Counted from the first letter of the stretch, positions 48,949 through 59,168 are shown. The stretch: DNA of 64,000 nt from Geodermatophilus siccatus (GCF_900103785.1 NZ_FNHE01000015.1:1-64000); one strand, 5' to 3'. Made by a program: numbers and translations. The notes: a model not told the origin generated them from the letters alone.

Positions 48949-51900
48949 ATGACCCGCACCACCGGCACGGTCCCGGCGATCCCGGTACCGGCCCCCGCGG
49001 ACGACGGCACGCCCGCCGCCGCGACCGACGAACTCGCCGCCCTCGAGGCGGAACGCGACGAGAAGCGCCGCCGGCTGGAGGGGGCGGCCCGCGCGGCCCT
49101 CGGCGGCGCGCCGGGTCTGCCCGCCGGTTGCGGCGCGGACGACGTCCCGGCCCTGCTGCGCCGCTACTACTGGAGCGAGCCGGCCGCGGAGGTGCTCGAC
49201 CACGACCCGGCCGACCTCGCCGCCCTCGCGCTGCGGCACCTGCGGCTGGCCGAGGTGCGCCCCCAGGGGGCGGCCACGGTCGACGTCCAGGAGCTGCCCG
49301 CCCGGGACGGCGCGGGCTCGCGCGCGCTGGTGCTGGTCGTCACCGACGACATGCCCTTCCTCGTCGACTCCGTGACCGCCGAGGTGGTCCGCCAGGGCTT
49401 CGGCCTCGAGCACGTCGTCCACCCGGTGCTGGTGGTCCGCCGCGACGTGACCGGCCGGATCCGCGCGTTCTGCGACAGCGCCGACCCCGGCGGGTGCGGC
49501 GCCGACGCGCTCGCCGAGTCCTGGATGGCCGTCCTCCTCGACGGGCCGCTGGACGACGAGGCGACCGGCGACCTGGTCGCCGGCCTGCGCACCGTGCTGG
49601 CCGACGTCCGGGCCGTGCACGAGGACGCCGCCCGGATGCGGACCCGCGCCCTCGAGCTCGCCGACCGGCTGGAGCGGACGGCCGTCCCCCAGGAGACCCC
49701 CGCCGACCCGGCCGACGACCCCGCCGAGGCAGCCGCGCTGCTGCGCTGGCTGACCGCCGGCAACTTCGTCTTCCTGGGCGCGCGCGACGTCGACCTGGTC
49801 CGGACCGACGGCCGGACGACGGCCCGCCCGGTCGCCGGCAGCGGGCTGGGCGTGCTGCGCGGCGACGCCGACATCGCCACCGCCCCCGAGTCCGCCCCGG
49901 GCACCACGCTGCTCGCGGTCACCAAGGCCGACGCGCGCTCCACCGTGCACCGCCGCACCTGGCTGGACCTGGTCACGGTCACCCTCCCCGGCCCGGACGG
50001 CGGCCCGGCCCGGCAGCACCGGCTGGTCGGGCTGTTCCCGACCGCGGCCGCCGCGCACTCGGTCCGCGACGTGCCGCTGGTGCGCCGCCGGGTGGCCGGG
50101 GTGGTCGAGCGCTCCGGCGTCCCCGCCGACAGCCACACCGGCAAGGAGCTGCTCGACGTCCTGGAGACCTACCCCCGCGACGAGCTCTTCCAGGTCGGCA
50201 CCGACGAGCTGCTGCCGGTCGCGCTGGCCGTGCTGCACCTGCAGGAGCGCCGGCAGACCCGGCTGTTCCTGCGCCGCGACCCCGGCGACCGGTTCTGGTC
50301 GGCGATCGTCTACCTGCCCCGCGACCGGTACACGACCGAGGTCCGGTTGGCGGTGCAGCAGCTGCTGCTCGAGCGGCTGGGCGGCTCCAGCATCGAGTAC
50401 ACCGCTCGGGTCACCGAGTCGGTGCTCGCCCGGCTGCACTTCGTCGTCCGCCCGCCGGTGACACGGGGTGGACGGCCCACGCTGCCCGAGGTCGACGTCC
50501 CCGCGCTGCAGGACGCGCTGGCCGCCGTTGTCCGCAGCTGGACCGACGAGCTGGCCGAGGCCCTCGCCGCCCGCTACGGCGCGGACGCCGAGCGCCGGTT
50601 CGCCCGCGTCGCCGACGCCTTCCCGGCCGCGTACCAGGAGGACTTCCCGGCCACGACCGCCGTCGAGGACCTCGAGCGGCTCGACGGGCTGTCCGAGGGT
50701 GAGCTCGGACTGGTGCTGCGGCGTCCGGCGGGGGCGTCCGCGACCGAGCCGCGGCTGGCGGTCTACCGGGTGGGCCAGCGGCTGCTGCTCTCCGACGTGC
50801 TGCCGATGCTGCAGCACCTGGGCGTGGACGTCGTCGACGAGCGGCCCTACGAGATCGACCGGATCGGCGCCCCGCTGGCCTGGATCTACGACTTCGGGCT
50901 GACCGCGCCGGTCGGCGACCTGCCCTTCCCCGGCTCGCTGCCCGAGCGCTTCACCGAGGCGCTGTCCGCGGTGTGGCGAGGTGACGCCGAGGACGACGGC
51001 CTGGGCGCGCTGGTGCTGCTGGCCGGGCTGAACTGGCGGCAGGTGACCGTCGTCCGCGCCTACGTGCAGTGGCTGCGGCAGGCCGGCCTGCCCTTCGGCC
51101 AGCGGTACGTGGAGACGACGCTGGCCGCCCACCCCGACGTCGTCGCCCGGCTGGTGGCGCTGTTCGAGACCCGCTTCTCCCCGGGCCGGGACGGCGGGCG
51201 GGCGGCGCGCACCGACGAGCTGGTCCGGTCGTTGCGCGAGGCGATCGGCCGCGTGGAGTCGCTGGACGCCGACCGGGTGCTCACCGCGCTGCTCGCCGCC
51301 GTCCTGGCCACCCAGCGGACCACCTACTACGCCATGTCCGGCCCCCGGCCCACCCTGCTCGCGCTGAAGCTGCACCCGGCTGAGGTCCCCGACGTGCCCG
51401 AGCCGCGGCCGGCCCGCGAGGTCTGGGTGAGCTCGCCGCGGGTGATGGGCGTGCACCTGCGCTTCGGCGCGGTCGCGCGCGGTGGGCTGCGCTGGTCCGA
51501 CCGGCACGAGGACCTGCGCACGGAGGTGCTCGGGCTGGTCAAGGCGCAGATGGTGAAGAACACCGTCATCGTGCCCACCGGTGCCAAGGGCGGCTTTGTC
51601 GTCCGCAGGCCGCCGGCGGAGAGCGAGGGCCGGGACGCGTGGCTCGCCGAGGGGCAGGCCTGCTACCGGCTGTTCATCGGCGCGCTGCTGTCCCTCACCG
51701 ACAACCTGGTCGACGGCAGGGTGGTCCCGCCCGAGCGGGTGGTCCGGCACGACGGCGACGACACCTACCTCGTCGTCGCCGCCGACAAGGGGACGGCGAC
51801 CTTCTCCGACCTGGCCAACGCGGTGGCGCTGGAGCGCGGCTTCTGGCTGGGCGACGCCTTCGCCTCGGGCGGCTCGGTCGGCTACGACCACAAGGCCATG

Positions 51901-53901
51901 GGCATCACCGCCCGCGGCGCCTGGGAGTCGGTGACCCGGCACTTCCGCGAGCTGGACCTGGACGTGCAGAGCCAGGACTTCACCGTGGTCGGCGTCGGCG
52001 ACATGTCCGGCGACGTCTTCGGCAACGGCATGCTGCTGTCCGAGCACATCCGGCTGGTCGCCGCCTTCGACCACCGGCACGTCTTCGTCGACCCCACACC
52101 CGACGCCGCCACGTCCTTCGCCGAGCGGAAGCGGCTGTTCGAGCTGCCGCGCTCCTCGTGGGCCGACTACGACCCCGCGCTGATCAGCCCGGGCGGCGGC
52201 GTGTGGCCCCGGACGGCGAAGGCGGTGCCGGTCAGCGAGCCGACGCGGACCGCGCTCGGCCTGGCCGACGACGTCGACACGCTGTCCCCGGTCGAGCTCA
52301 TCCGCGCCGTGCTGCTGGCGCCGGTCGACCTGCTGTTCAACGGCGGGATCGGCACCTACGTCAAGGCCTCGACCGAGAGCGCGCTGGACGTGGGCGACAA
52401 GGCCAACGACGCCGTCCGGGTCGACGGCCGCGACCTGCGGGTGCGCGTGGTGGGGGAGGGCGGCAACCTCGGCCTGACCCAGCGCGGCCGGGTGGAGTAC
52501 GCGCGCAGTGGCGGCCGGGTGAACACCGACGCCATCGACAACTCCGCCGGCGTGGACACCTCCGACCACGAGGTCAACATCAAGATCGCGCTGGACCGGG
52601 TGGTGGAGGCCGGCGAGCTGGACGCCGAGGGCCGCGCGGCGCTGCTCGGCGAGATGACCGACGAGGTCGCCGCCGCCGTCCTGACCGACAACCACGCGCA
52701 GAACGCGACCCTCGCGGTCGAGGTGGCCTCCGCGCGCAGCCTGCTCGACGCGCACGCCCGGTTCCTGCGGGCGCTGGAGCGCTCCGGCCGGCTGGTGCGC
52801 AGCGTCGAGTTCCTCCCCGACGACCGGCAGCTGGCCGAGCGGCGGCGCGACGGGCAGGCGCTGACCAGCCCCGAGCTCTCGGTGCTGCTGGCCTACGCCA
52901 AGCTCGAGACCGGGGACGCCGTCCTGGCCTCGGACCTGCCCGACGACCCGGCGCTGGAGGAGCTGCTCGTCGGTTACTTCCCGGCAGAGCTGCGCCGCCG
53001 CTTCCCCGCGGCGGTCTCCGGGCACCCGCTGCGCCGGGAGATCGTCGCGACCGCGCTGACCAACCGGGCGGTCAACGTGGCCGGGGTGACCGGGCTGTTC
53101 CGGCTGTCCGAGGAGACCGGGGTCCCGCTGCCCGGGGTGGTGCGGGCGCACGCGGTCGCCCGGGCGGCGTTCGAGGTGGACCGGCTGTGGGACGCCGTCC
53201 GCCCGCTGGACAACCGGGTCCCCGCGACCACCCAGGTGGAACTGCGCACCGAGGCGACCCGGCTGGCCGAGCGGGCGGCGCGCTGGCTGCTGCGGCTGCC
53301 GGAGATCACCGCGGCCGAGGCCGCCCCGCTGGGCGACCTGACCGGCCGCTTCGCCGCCCCGGTGGCCGCAGTGCGCGCCGGGCTGCCGTCGTGGCTGCTG
53401 GGTGCCGAGGCGGCCGCGTTCGCCGAGCGGACCGACCGGCTGCGGCGGGCAGGGGTGCCCGAGCCGCTGGCCGCGGAGGTGGCCGCAGCACCCCTGCTGC
53501 CGGCCGCGCTGGACCTGGCGGTCGTCGCCGAGCGCACCGGCGCCCCGATCGAGCTGGCCGGGCAGGTGCACCAGGCGGTGGCCGAGCGGCTGGCGCTGGT
53601 GCCGCTGCGCGAGCTGGTCGTCGCGCTGCCCCGCGACCGCCGCTGGCCGGCGATGGCCCGCGCCTCGTTGCGTGACGACCTGGCCGGCGAGCAGGCCGCG
53701 CTGACCGCCGAGGTGCTCGGCGGGCGGACGGGGAGCGCCGAGGACGCCGGCGAGCTGGTGGCGCGCTGGGTGGCCGGCTGGGACGGCTCACAGCAGCGGG
53801 CGGCCGCGCAGCTGGTCGACATCGCCGCGGGGGACCGGCAGGAGCTGGCCGAGCTGCTGGTCGCCGTCCGGACCCTGCGCGGCCTGCGCCGCCGCGCGTA
53901 G
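48949..53901 (+). CDS. gdh: NAD-specific glutamate dehydrogenase, 180-kDa class
   Basis: Oxidatively deaminates glutamate to 2-oxoglutarate and ammonia with NAD+. 1650 residues, the normal length of this class (about 1600), from ATG 48949. The large N-terminal half includes VTDDMPFLVDSVTAEVVRQG and FVFLGARDV, which belong to ACT-like regulatory modules. The catalytic core has RGGLRWSDRHEDLRTEVLGL, VIVPTGAKGGFVVR (dehydrogenase lysine region), GGSVGYDHKAMGITARGAWE, VGDMSGDVFGNGML, and NGGIGTYVKASTES with VVGEGGNLGLTQRGR. No frameshift was found. The gene is single and promoter-proximal. It would link amino-acid use to the glutamate pool that feeds NAGGN. Confidence 0.95.
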   Translation: MTRTTGTVPAIPVPAPADDGTPAAATDELAALEAERDEKRRRLEGAARAALGGAPGLPAGCGADDVPALLRRYYWSEPAAEVLDHDPADLAALALRHLRLAEVRPQGAATVDVQELPARDGAGSRALVLVVTDDMPFLVDSVTAEVVRQGFGLEHVVHPVLVVRRDVTGRIRAFCDSADPGGCGADALAESWMAVLLDGPLDDEATGDLVAGLRTVLADVRAVHEDAARMRTRALELADRLERTAVPQETPADPADDPAEAAALLRWLTAGNFVFLGARDVDLVRTDGRTTARPVAGSGLGVLRGDADIATAPESAPGTTLLAVTKADARSTVHRRTWLDLVTVTLPGPDGGPARQHRLVGLFPTAAAAHSVRDVPLVRRRVAGVVERSGVPADSHTGKELLDVLETYPRDELFQVGTDELLPVALAVLHLQERRQTRLFLRRDPGDRFWSAIVYLPRDRYTTEVRLAVQQLLLERLGGSSIEYTARVTESVLARLHFVVRPPVTRGGRPTLPEVDVPALQDALAAVVRSWTDELAEALAARYGADAERRFARVADAFPAAYQEDFPATTAVEDLERLDGLSEGELGLVLRRPAGASATEPRLAVYRVGQRLLLSDVLPMLQHLGVDVVDERPYEIDRIGAPLAWIYDFGLTAPVGDLPFPGSLPERFTEALSAVWRGDAEDDGLGALVLLAGLNWRQVTVVRAYVQWLRQAGLPFGQRYVETTLAAHPDVVARLVALFETRFSPGRDGGRAARTDELVRSLREAIGRVESLDADRVLTALLAAVLATQRTTYYAMSGPRPTLLALKLHPAEVPDVPEPRPAREVWVSSPRVMGVHLRFGAVARGGLRWSDRHEDLRTEVLGLVKAQMVKNTVIVPTGAKGGFVVRRPPAESEGRDAWLAEGQACYRLFIGALLSLTDNLVDGRVVPPERVVRHDGDDTYLVVAADKGTATFSDLANAVALERGFWLGDAFASGGSVGYDHKAMGITARGAWESVTRHFRELDLDVQSQDFTVVGVGDMSGDVFGNGMLLSEHIRLVAAFDHRHVFVDPTPDAATSFAERKRLFELPRSSWADYDPALISPGGGVWPRTAKAVPVSEPTRTALGLADDVDTLSPVELIRAVLLAPVDLLFNGGIGTYVKASTESALDVGDKANDAVRVDGRDLRVRVVGEGGNLGLTQRGRVEYARSGGRVNTDAIDNSAGVDTSDHEVNIKIALDRVVEAGELDAEGRAALLGEMTDEVAAAVLTDNHAQNATLAVEVASARSLLDAHARFLRALERSGRLVRSVEFLPDDRQLAERRRDGQALTSPELSVLLAYAKLETGDAVLASDLPDDPALEELLVGYFPAELRRRFPAAVSGHPLRREIVATALTNRAVNVAGVTGLFRLSEETGVPLPGVVRAHAVARAAFEVDRLWDAVRPLDNRVPATTQVELRTEATRLAERAARWLLRLPEITAAEAAPLGDLTGRFAAPVAAVRAGLPSWLLGAEAAAFAERTDRLRRAGVPEPLAAEVAAAPLLPAALDLAVVAERTGAPIELAGQVHQAVAERLALVPLRELVVALPRDRRWPAMARASLRDDLAGEQAALTAEVLGGRTGSAEDAGELVARWVAGWDGSQQRAAAQLVDIAAGDRQELAELLVAVRTLRGLRRRA

Positions 53902-53961
53902 CGGTCCACCCGCGAGCCGCCCGAGCGATGAGTACGCCGGCCGACGGCGGTCTGCACCGGC

Positions 53962-54621
53962 GTGACGGACACGTGGCAGGCGGTGGCGGCGGAGCGGGCC
54001 GCACTGGTGGCGGACCTGGAGTGGCTCGGCGTCGGCGCCTGGCGGACACCCTCGCTGTGCGACGGGCTCAGCGTCGAGGAGGTCGTCGCCCACCTGACCG
54101 CCGGGGCGAGCTCGGCCTTCCCCCGCTGGTTCGCCGGCCTCGTGCGGTGCCGGTTCGACGTCGACCGGATGGTCGCCATGCGCCTGCGCGAGCAGCTCGG
54201 CGCCTCCCCGGACCAGACGCTGGCGCGGTTCCGCAACGTCGTCACCAGCAGGACGGCGCCGACCCGCAGGCACGTCGACGCGTGGCTGGGGGAGGTCGTC
54301 GTGCACGGGGAGGACGTCCGCCGTCCGCTGGGGATCGACCACGCGTACGCCGCCGACGCCCTCGAGCGGGTGGCGCGGTCCTACGCCGCGCGCGACTTCA
54401 CGGTCCCGTCGAAGCGGCGGACGGCGGGACTGCGGCTCCAGGCCTCCGACGGGCCGTTCGCCGCGGGGGAGGGGCCGCTGGTGCGGGGGCGCACCCTCGA
54501 CCTCGTGCTCGCCATGGCCGGCCGGCCCGTCGCGCTCGACCACCTCGAGGGGCCCGGGCTGCCGGAGTTCGCGGCCCGGGTGGTCGCGCCGTCGGGTCGA
54601 GCCCCGTCTAGGGCTGTCTAG
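53962..54621 (+). CDS. DinB-like / maleylpyruvate isomerase family protein
   Basis: 219 residues starting at 53962. The N-terminal four-helix bundle has LVADLEWLGVGAWRTPSLCD, GLSVEEVVAHLTAG with the metal-binding His, and GEVVVHGEDVRRPLG with the second conserved His. These are the TIGR03083 actinobacterial family, many of which use mycothiol as cofactor. The C-terminal part (GLRLQASDGPFAAGEGPLVRG) is the MDMPI C-terminal domain. Substrate not known. Convergent with the amidase gene, across a small palindromic element. Confidence 0.8.
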   Translation: MTDTWQAVAAERAALVADLEWLGVGAWRTPSLCDGLSVEEVVAHLTAGASSAFPRWFAGLVRCRFDVDRMVAMRLREQLGASPDQTLARFRNVVTSRTAPTRRHVDAWLGEVVVHGEDVRRPLGIDHAYAADALERVARSYAARDFTVPSKRRTAGLRLQASDGPFAAGEGPLVRGRTLDLVLAMAGRPVALDHLEGPGLPEFAARVVAPSGRAPSRAV

Positions 54622-54716
54622 CGCCTGGCCGAGAGAACCGCAGACGTCGGTCGAGCGGACGACGGTCGAGGTTCGTCTGCGACTGTCTAACTCGACAGGT
54701 AGAGATGCTTAGACGG
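54604..54716. repeat. Nested inverted-repeat element between two convergent genes
   Basis: Outer arms CCGTCTA (54604-54610) and TAGACGG (54710-54716). Inside are CGCAGACG (54639-54646) with CGTCTGCG (54674-54681), and GTCTAA (54685-54690) with TTAGAC (54709-54714). The outer left arm overlaps the last codons of the DinB-like gene. It may be a bidirectional terminator or a small palindromic mobile element. Confidence 0.5.
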
Positions 54717-54718
54717 CC

Positions 54719-56134
54719 TCAGAGGGGCGGACGGCGCTCGCCGAAACGGGTCGCCCGCTCGAAGGCGTGCCCCACCTCCAGCACCCGCCGGTCGGCCCGC
54801 GGCGGCGCGACGACCTGCAGGCCCACGGGCAGGCCGTCGGTGGTGAACCCGCCGGGCACCGAGAGCGCCGGGCAGCCGGTCGGCGTGATGAGCGTGCAGG
54901 AGCGCATCCAGGCCAGGTAGCCGGTCAGCGGCTCCCCATCGATCTCGGTGGGGTACTCCTGCTCCACCGGGAAGGGCAGCACCTGCGTCGTCGGCGCCAG
55001 CAGGACGTCGTAGCGGTCGAAGAAGCCCACCACGCGCTCGTAGAGGGCCGTGTGGGCGATCTCGGCGCGGGCGACGTCGGCGCCGGTCAGCTCAGCTCCC
55101 AGGGCGGCGTTCCAGCGGATCGACTCCTTGAGCCCGTCCGGGTGCTGCCGGGCCAGGTCGCTGAACGTCGCGTCGAACACCCAGGCCCGCAGCGTGCCGA
55201 AGACGTCGTCGGAGCCGGAGAGGTCCGGGCAGTCGGCCTCCACGGTGGCGCCCAGCTCCTCGAACACCGCCACGCTCTGCGACAGCACCGACGTGATCGC
55301 CGGGTCCACGCGCACCCGCCCGCCCAGGTCCGGCGCCCAGGCCACCCGCAGCCCGTCGAGGCGCTCGGGCAGCGGCGCGGCGAACGGTGCGCCGGGGTCG
55401 TCGAGGGAGATCGGCACGCGGCGGTCCGGCCCGGCCATCGCCGAGAGCACCAGCGCGACGTCGGCCACGGTCCGGCCCATCGGCCCCTGTACCGACAGCT
55501 GGGACCAGCCCATCGCCGCCGGCCAGGTCGGCACCCGGCCCGGCGTGGGGCGCAGCCCGACGACGTTGCAGAACGCCGCCGGGTTGCGCAGCGAGCCGCC
55601 GAAGTCGCTGCCGTCGGCGACCGGCACGAACCCCGCCGCCAGCGCCGCGGCGGCGCCGCCGCTCGAGCCGCCGGCCGACGACCCGTGCCGGTACGGGTTG
55701 TGGGTGACGCCGAACAGCGGGTTGAACGTGTGCGAGCCGGCCGCGAACTCGGGCACGTTGGTCTTGCCGACGCGCACCGCCCCGGCTGCGCGCAGCCGGG
55801 CGACCACCAGCTCGTCGTCCGCCGGCACGGTGTCGGCGAGCGGGGAGCCCCAGGTGGTGCGCATGCCGCCCGTGGCGTGGGTGTCCTTGTGCGCCACCGG
55901 CAGCCCGTGGAGGGGGCCGACCTCCTCGCCGCCGGCCAGCGCGGCGTCGGCGGCGTCGGCGGCGGCACGGGCGCCCTCGGCGTCCAGCGTGACCACCGCG
56001 TTGACCCGGTCGTCGAGCGCGTCGATGCGCGCCAGGCAGGCGTCGGCCAGCTCGCGCGCGGACAGCTGCCGGGAGCGGATCAGCGCCGCCAGCTCGGTCG
56101 CCGGCCGCAGGCACAGCTCGTCAGTCGTGGTCAC
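54719..56134 (-). CDS. Amidase signature family hydrolase
   Basis: Hydrolyses an amide, substrate unknown, cytosolic. 471 residues from GTG 56134 (VTTTDELCLRPATEL); the longer frame upstream is unlike the family. The Ser-cisSer-Lys triad is visible: Lys in GLPVAHKDTHATGG, cis-Ser in RHGSSAGGSSGGAAAALAAG, and nucleophile Ser in SDFGGSLRNPAAFCNVVGL. The C-terminal GCPALSVPGGFTTDGLPVGL is also typical. AmiC/GatA-like in sequence, but GatA is unlikely because no gatB or gatC is present. Confidence 0.88.
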   Translation of the reverse strand: MTTTDELCLRPATELAALIRSRQLSARELADACLARIDALDDRVNAVVTLDAEGARAAADAADAALAGGEEVGPLHGLPVAHKDTHATGGMRTTWGSPLADTVPADDELVVARLRAAGAVRVGKTNVPEFAAGSHTFNPLFGVTHNPYRHGSSAGGSSGGAAAALAAGFVPVADGSDFGGSLRNPAAFCNVVGLRPTPGRVPTWPAAMGWSQLSVQGPMGRTVADVALVLSAMAGPDRRVPISLDDPGAPFAAPLPERLDGLRVAWAPDLGGRVRVDPAITSVLSQSVAVFEELGATVEADCPDLSGSDDVFGTLRAWVFDATFSDLARQHPDGLKESIRWNAALGAELTGADVARAEIAHTALYERVVGFFDRYDVLLAPTTQVLPFPVEQEYPTEIDGEPLTGYLAWMRSCTLITPTGCPALSVPGGFTTDGLPVGLQVVAPPRADRRVLEVGHAFERATRFGERRPPL

Positions 56135-56402
56135 CGGGAGACTCTGACACGCACCGCGGGTGTTCCTCACGCCGTACCGGTCCTGCGGTGTGCGCACCGG
56201 ACGACCGGTGTCGTCGATCTGCTGCGCCCCGCGCACTCTCGCGCCGGTGCGGTCACCCACGCGCGGCTGCACCGGCGCCGAGGTGGCAGGAACGACGCGC
56301 GAGCGCGTCCGGCGACGGGGCCGGTCGGGACGGTGGCGGCGTCGTCGATGCCGCGGGTGCCGCTCCAGGCCACGAGGGACACCGGCACCGCCCCCGCGGG
56401 AC

Positions 56403-59006
56403 TCAGCCGGCGGGGTCGGGCGGGACGACGTCCGGGACGTCGTTGGGGCCGGCCTCCGCCGGGCGCGGGCGGTCCTGGCGGTGCAGGCGGACGGCGACCA
56501 GCGCGACGTCGTCCTCGGGCCGGCCGTCGACGAGCCGCTCGAGCACCTCGTCGAGCAGCTGCTGCAGCGGCAGGTGGGCGACGTCGGCCAGCGCCTCGCG
56601 CAGCCGCACCATCCCGGCGTCGAGGTCGGCGTCGCGCCGCTCGACGAGGCCGTCGGTGAACAGCAGCACCGTGGACCCGCGGTCGAGCGTCACCACCGAC
56701 TCCTGGCGCGCAGTCGAGGCGTCCACGCCCAGCAGCAGGTCGCCCTTCCAGGCGGCCAGCTCGGCCACGCTGCCGTCGGGGTTGATGACCAGCGGCGGCA
56801 GGTGCCCGGCGTTCGCCCAGCGCATGCGGGTGATGCCGCGCCGGCGCTCGTCGTCGGTCTGCTCGAAGCGGGCCACCGCGGCCGTCGCCAGCACGTGGGT
56901 CTGCAGCACCGCCATCGAGGTGTCCAGCCCGCGCAGCACCTCCACCGGCGGCGCGTCGCTGTAGGTGGCGATGCCGCGCAGCAGCCCGCGCAGCTGGCCC
57001 ATGGCCGCGGCCGCCTCGGTGTCGTGGCCGACGACGTCGCCGATGACCAGCATCGTCGCCCCGCCCGGCTGCAGGAACGCGTCGTACCAGTCGCCGCCGA
57101 CCCGCGCGGCCTCGACGGCCGGCAGGTAGCGGACGGCGATCTCCGCGTGGTCGGGCTCCGGCGGCTCGGTCAGCAGACTGCGCTGCAGGCCCTCGGCCAG
57201 CTGCTGCTGCTGGGCGTAGAGCCGGGCGTTGTCCAGGGCCAGGCCGGCTCGGTCGGCGACGTCCTGGGCGGTGATCATGTCCTCCCGCGTCAGGGACTCC
57301 CCGACGCCCGCGTACAGGGTCAGCACGCCGAGGGTGCGCCCGCGGCCGCGCAGCGGCAGGCAGGCCGCCGACTCGGGCGCCAGGGCGGTGAGCAGGTCCT
57401 GCGCCTCGCCCGTGGGCAGCAGCGTGCGCACCTCCGCGGCCGCGGCCCGCACCGCCTCGCCCGCGAGCAGCGCGCGGGCGACGGGGGAGGTGGCCGGCAT
57501 GGCGTCGAGCCGGACGGCGGCGTAGCGCTCGACCAGCGCGCGCCGGGACGGGTCGGCGTGCCACCAGCCGACGTCGCGGGCGCGGCCGTCGGCGTCGACC
57601 ACGGTGACGATGCACCACTCGGCCAGCGTCGGGACGACCAGCCGGGGGAGGTGGCCGGTGGCGCTCCGCGTGTCCAGGGCCCCGGACAGCTCGGCGCTGA
57701 CCTGGGCGAGCAGGGCCAGCCGCTGGGCCGAGCGCTCGGCGTGGTCCCGGGCCAGCTTCCGCTCGGTGACCTCGATGAAGTAGACCGACAGGCCCTCGGG
57801 CGTCGGCCAGGCGCGCACCTCGTACCAGCCGTCCAGCGGCGCGGGGTAGTGCGCGTCGAAGTTCACCGGCAGCCCGGTCCGGACGGCGCTGCGGTAACTC
57901 TCCTCCCAGACGCTGTTCACCGTCGCGGGGAACGACGTCCAGATGACCTCGCCGAGCAGCTCCTCGCGGCTGCGGCCCAGCAGCCGCTCGGCCTCGGCGT
58001 TGACGTGCGTGAAGCGCCACTCGGGGTCCAGCGAGTAGAAGCCGGCCGGCATGGCCTCCAGCACCCGGGTGACGCGGACGTCGCCGGTGCGGTCCTCGGT
58101 GGTGTCGTACGCGGCGCCCAGCAGCCGGACGGCCCTGCCGTCCGGGCCGGCCAGCGCGCGGCCGCGGGCCTGCACCCAGCGGGTGTCGCCGTCCGGGCGC
58201 TCGACCCGGTACTCCGCCTCGAAGTCGCCGATGCCGTCGATGCAGGCGCGCAGCGCCTCGCTGACGCGGGGCAGGTCGTCGGGGTGCAGCCGCCGGTTGA
58301 AGGCGGTGATCGTGCCGTCGAAGTCCTCGGGCGTGTAGCCGAACACCGCCATCAGCGGGTCGTCCCACACCAGCTCGCCGGTGCGCAGGTCCCAGTCGAA
58401 GGTGCCCACGCGGCCGGCGTCCATCGCCAGCCGCCAGCGCAGGTGCTGGCGCTCGTACTCGCCGGTCAGCGCCGTGTACTCCAGCTCGGTCACCACCGAG
58501 GCGGCGAGCTGGCGCAGCGTGGCGGCGTCGGCCTCGGTCCACTCCCGCGGCAGCGGGTCGAACACGCACAGCGTCCCGACGACGTGCCCCTCGCCGTCGG
58601 TCAGCGGAGCACCGAGGTAGGCGACCACCAGCCCGCCGGTCACCGTGGGCAGGTGGGCGACCCGCTCGTCGGCCCGCGCGTCGGGGATGACCAGGGCGTC
58701 GGGGCCGGTGGCGGCGAGCGTGCACGGGGTGTCGGGGAGCCCGGTCTCGCGGGTCGCGCTGCCCGGGGGCAGTCCGGCGACGCCGGCGACGGTCTGCACG
58801 TCGTCCAGCAGGGAGATCTGGCCGGCCTGCGCGCCGAGCAGGCGTGCGGCGAGCTCGACCAGCCGGTCGAGGGCGGGCGAGCCGGCCTGGGCGCCCCGGA
58901 GCCGGCGGGCGGCGCGCAGGCGGGCAGGGTCGCTGCGCAGCGCCTCCGCCGCCAGTTCGACGTCGGACGCGCGCACAGCACTCTGCTGCCGCGGGGATCG
59001 CTCCAC
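56403..59006 (-). CDS. GAF-PAS-PAS-GAF sensor phosphatase (SpoIIE PP2C)
   Basis: 867 residues from GTG 59006, with GGAGAGG 5 nt upstream. Order: GAF (about 40-185, ISLLDDVQTVAGVAG), PAS (about 195-305), PAS (about 315-425), GAF (about 435-605) and PP2C (about 630-840), with VGGDWYDAFLQPGG, GDVVGHD, WANAGHLPPL and FTDGLVERRD. The second GAF and PP2C closely resemble the 40156-41850 protein. No LOV Cys is seen in either PAS. The product is expected to dephosphorylate a STAS protein. No partner is encoded here. It is monocistronic; the next gene on the strand (yaaA) ends 162 bases upstream. Confidence 0.88.
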   Translation of the reverse strand: MERSPRQQSAVRASDVELAAEALRSDPARLRAARRLRGAQAGSPALDRLVELAARLLGAQAGQISLLDDVQTVAGVAGLPPGSATRETGLPDTPCTLAATGPDALVIPDARADERVAHLPTVTGGLVVAYLGAPLTDGEGHVVGTLCVFDPLPREWTEADAATLRQLAASVVTELEYTALTGEYERQHLRWRLAMDAGRVGTFDWDLRTGELVWDDPLMAVFGYTPEDFDGTITAFNRRLHPDDLPRVSEALRACIDGIGDFEAEYRVERPDGDTRWVQARGRALAGPDGRAVRLLGAAYDTTEDRTGDVRVTRVLEAMPAGFYSLDPEWRFTHVNAEAERLLGRSREELLGEVIWTSFPATVNSVWEESYRSAVRTGLPVNFDAHYPAPLDGWYEVRAWPTPEGLSVYFIEVTERKLARDHAERSAQRLALLAQVSAELSGALDTRSATGHLPRLVVPTLAEWCIVTVVDADGRARDVGWWHADPSRRALVERYAAVRLDAMPATSPVARALLAGEAVRAAAAEVRTLLPTGEAQDLLTALAPESAACLPLRGRGRTLGVLTLYAGVGESLTREDMITAQDVADRAGLALDNARLYAQQQQLAEGLQRSLLTEPPEPDHAEIAVRYLPAVEAARVGGDWYDAFLQPGGATMLVIGDVVGHDTEAAAAMGQLRGLLRGIATYSDAPPVEVLRGLDTSMAVLQTHVLATAAVARFEQTDDERRRGITRMRWANAGHLPPLVINPDGSVAELAAWKGDLLLGVDASTARQESVVTLDRGSTVLLFTDGLVERRDADLDAGMVRLREALADVAHLPLQQLLDEVLERLVDGRPEDDVALVAVRLHRQDRPRPAEAGPNDVPDVVPPDPAG

Positions 59007-59168
59007 CGGTACCTCTCCACTGTCGACGGCTGGTGCCGGGGTGCTCCGAGCCCGCCGGCGGCCACGGCTGTTCGAGCTGCGCGGGATCCCCGCAGTTATG
59101 TCATGGTCCCTCGGTTGGGTGCAACGATCCTGACGCAGATCACGCTCCCCGCCACGGGGCGTGCCCGG

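Noticed and set aside
48646..53571. 1641-codon open frame on the minus strand opposite gdh
   Set aside because: Shadow of the NAD-glutamate dehydrogenase gene; no domain, repetitive Gly/Val/Arg/Gln-rich translation.
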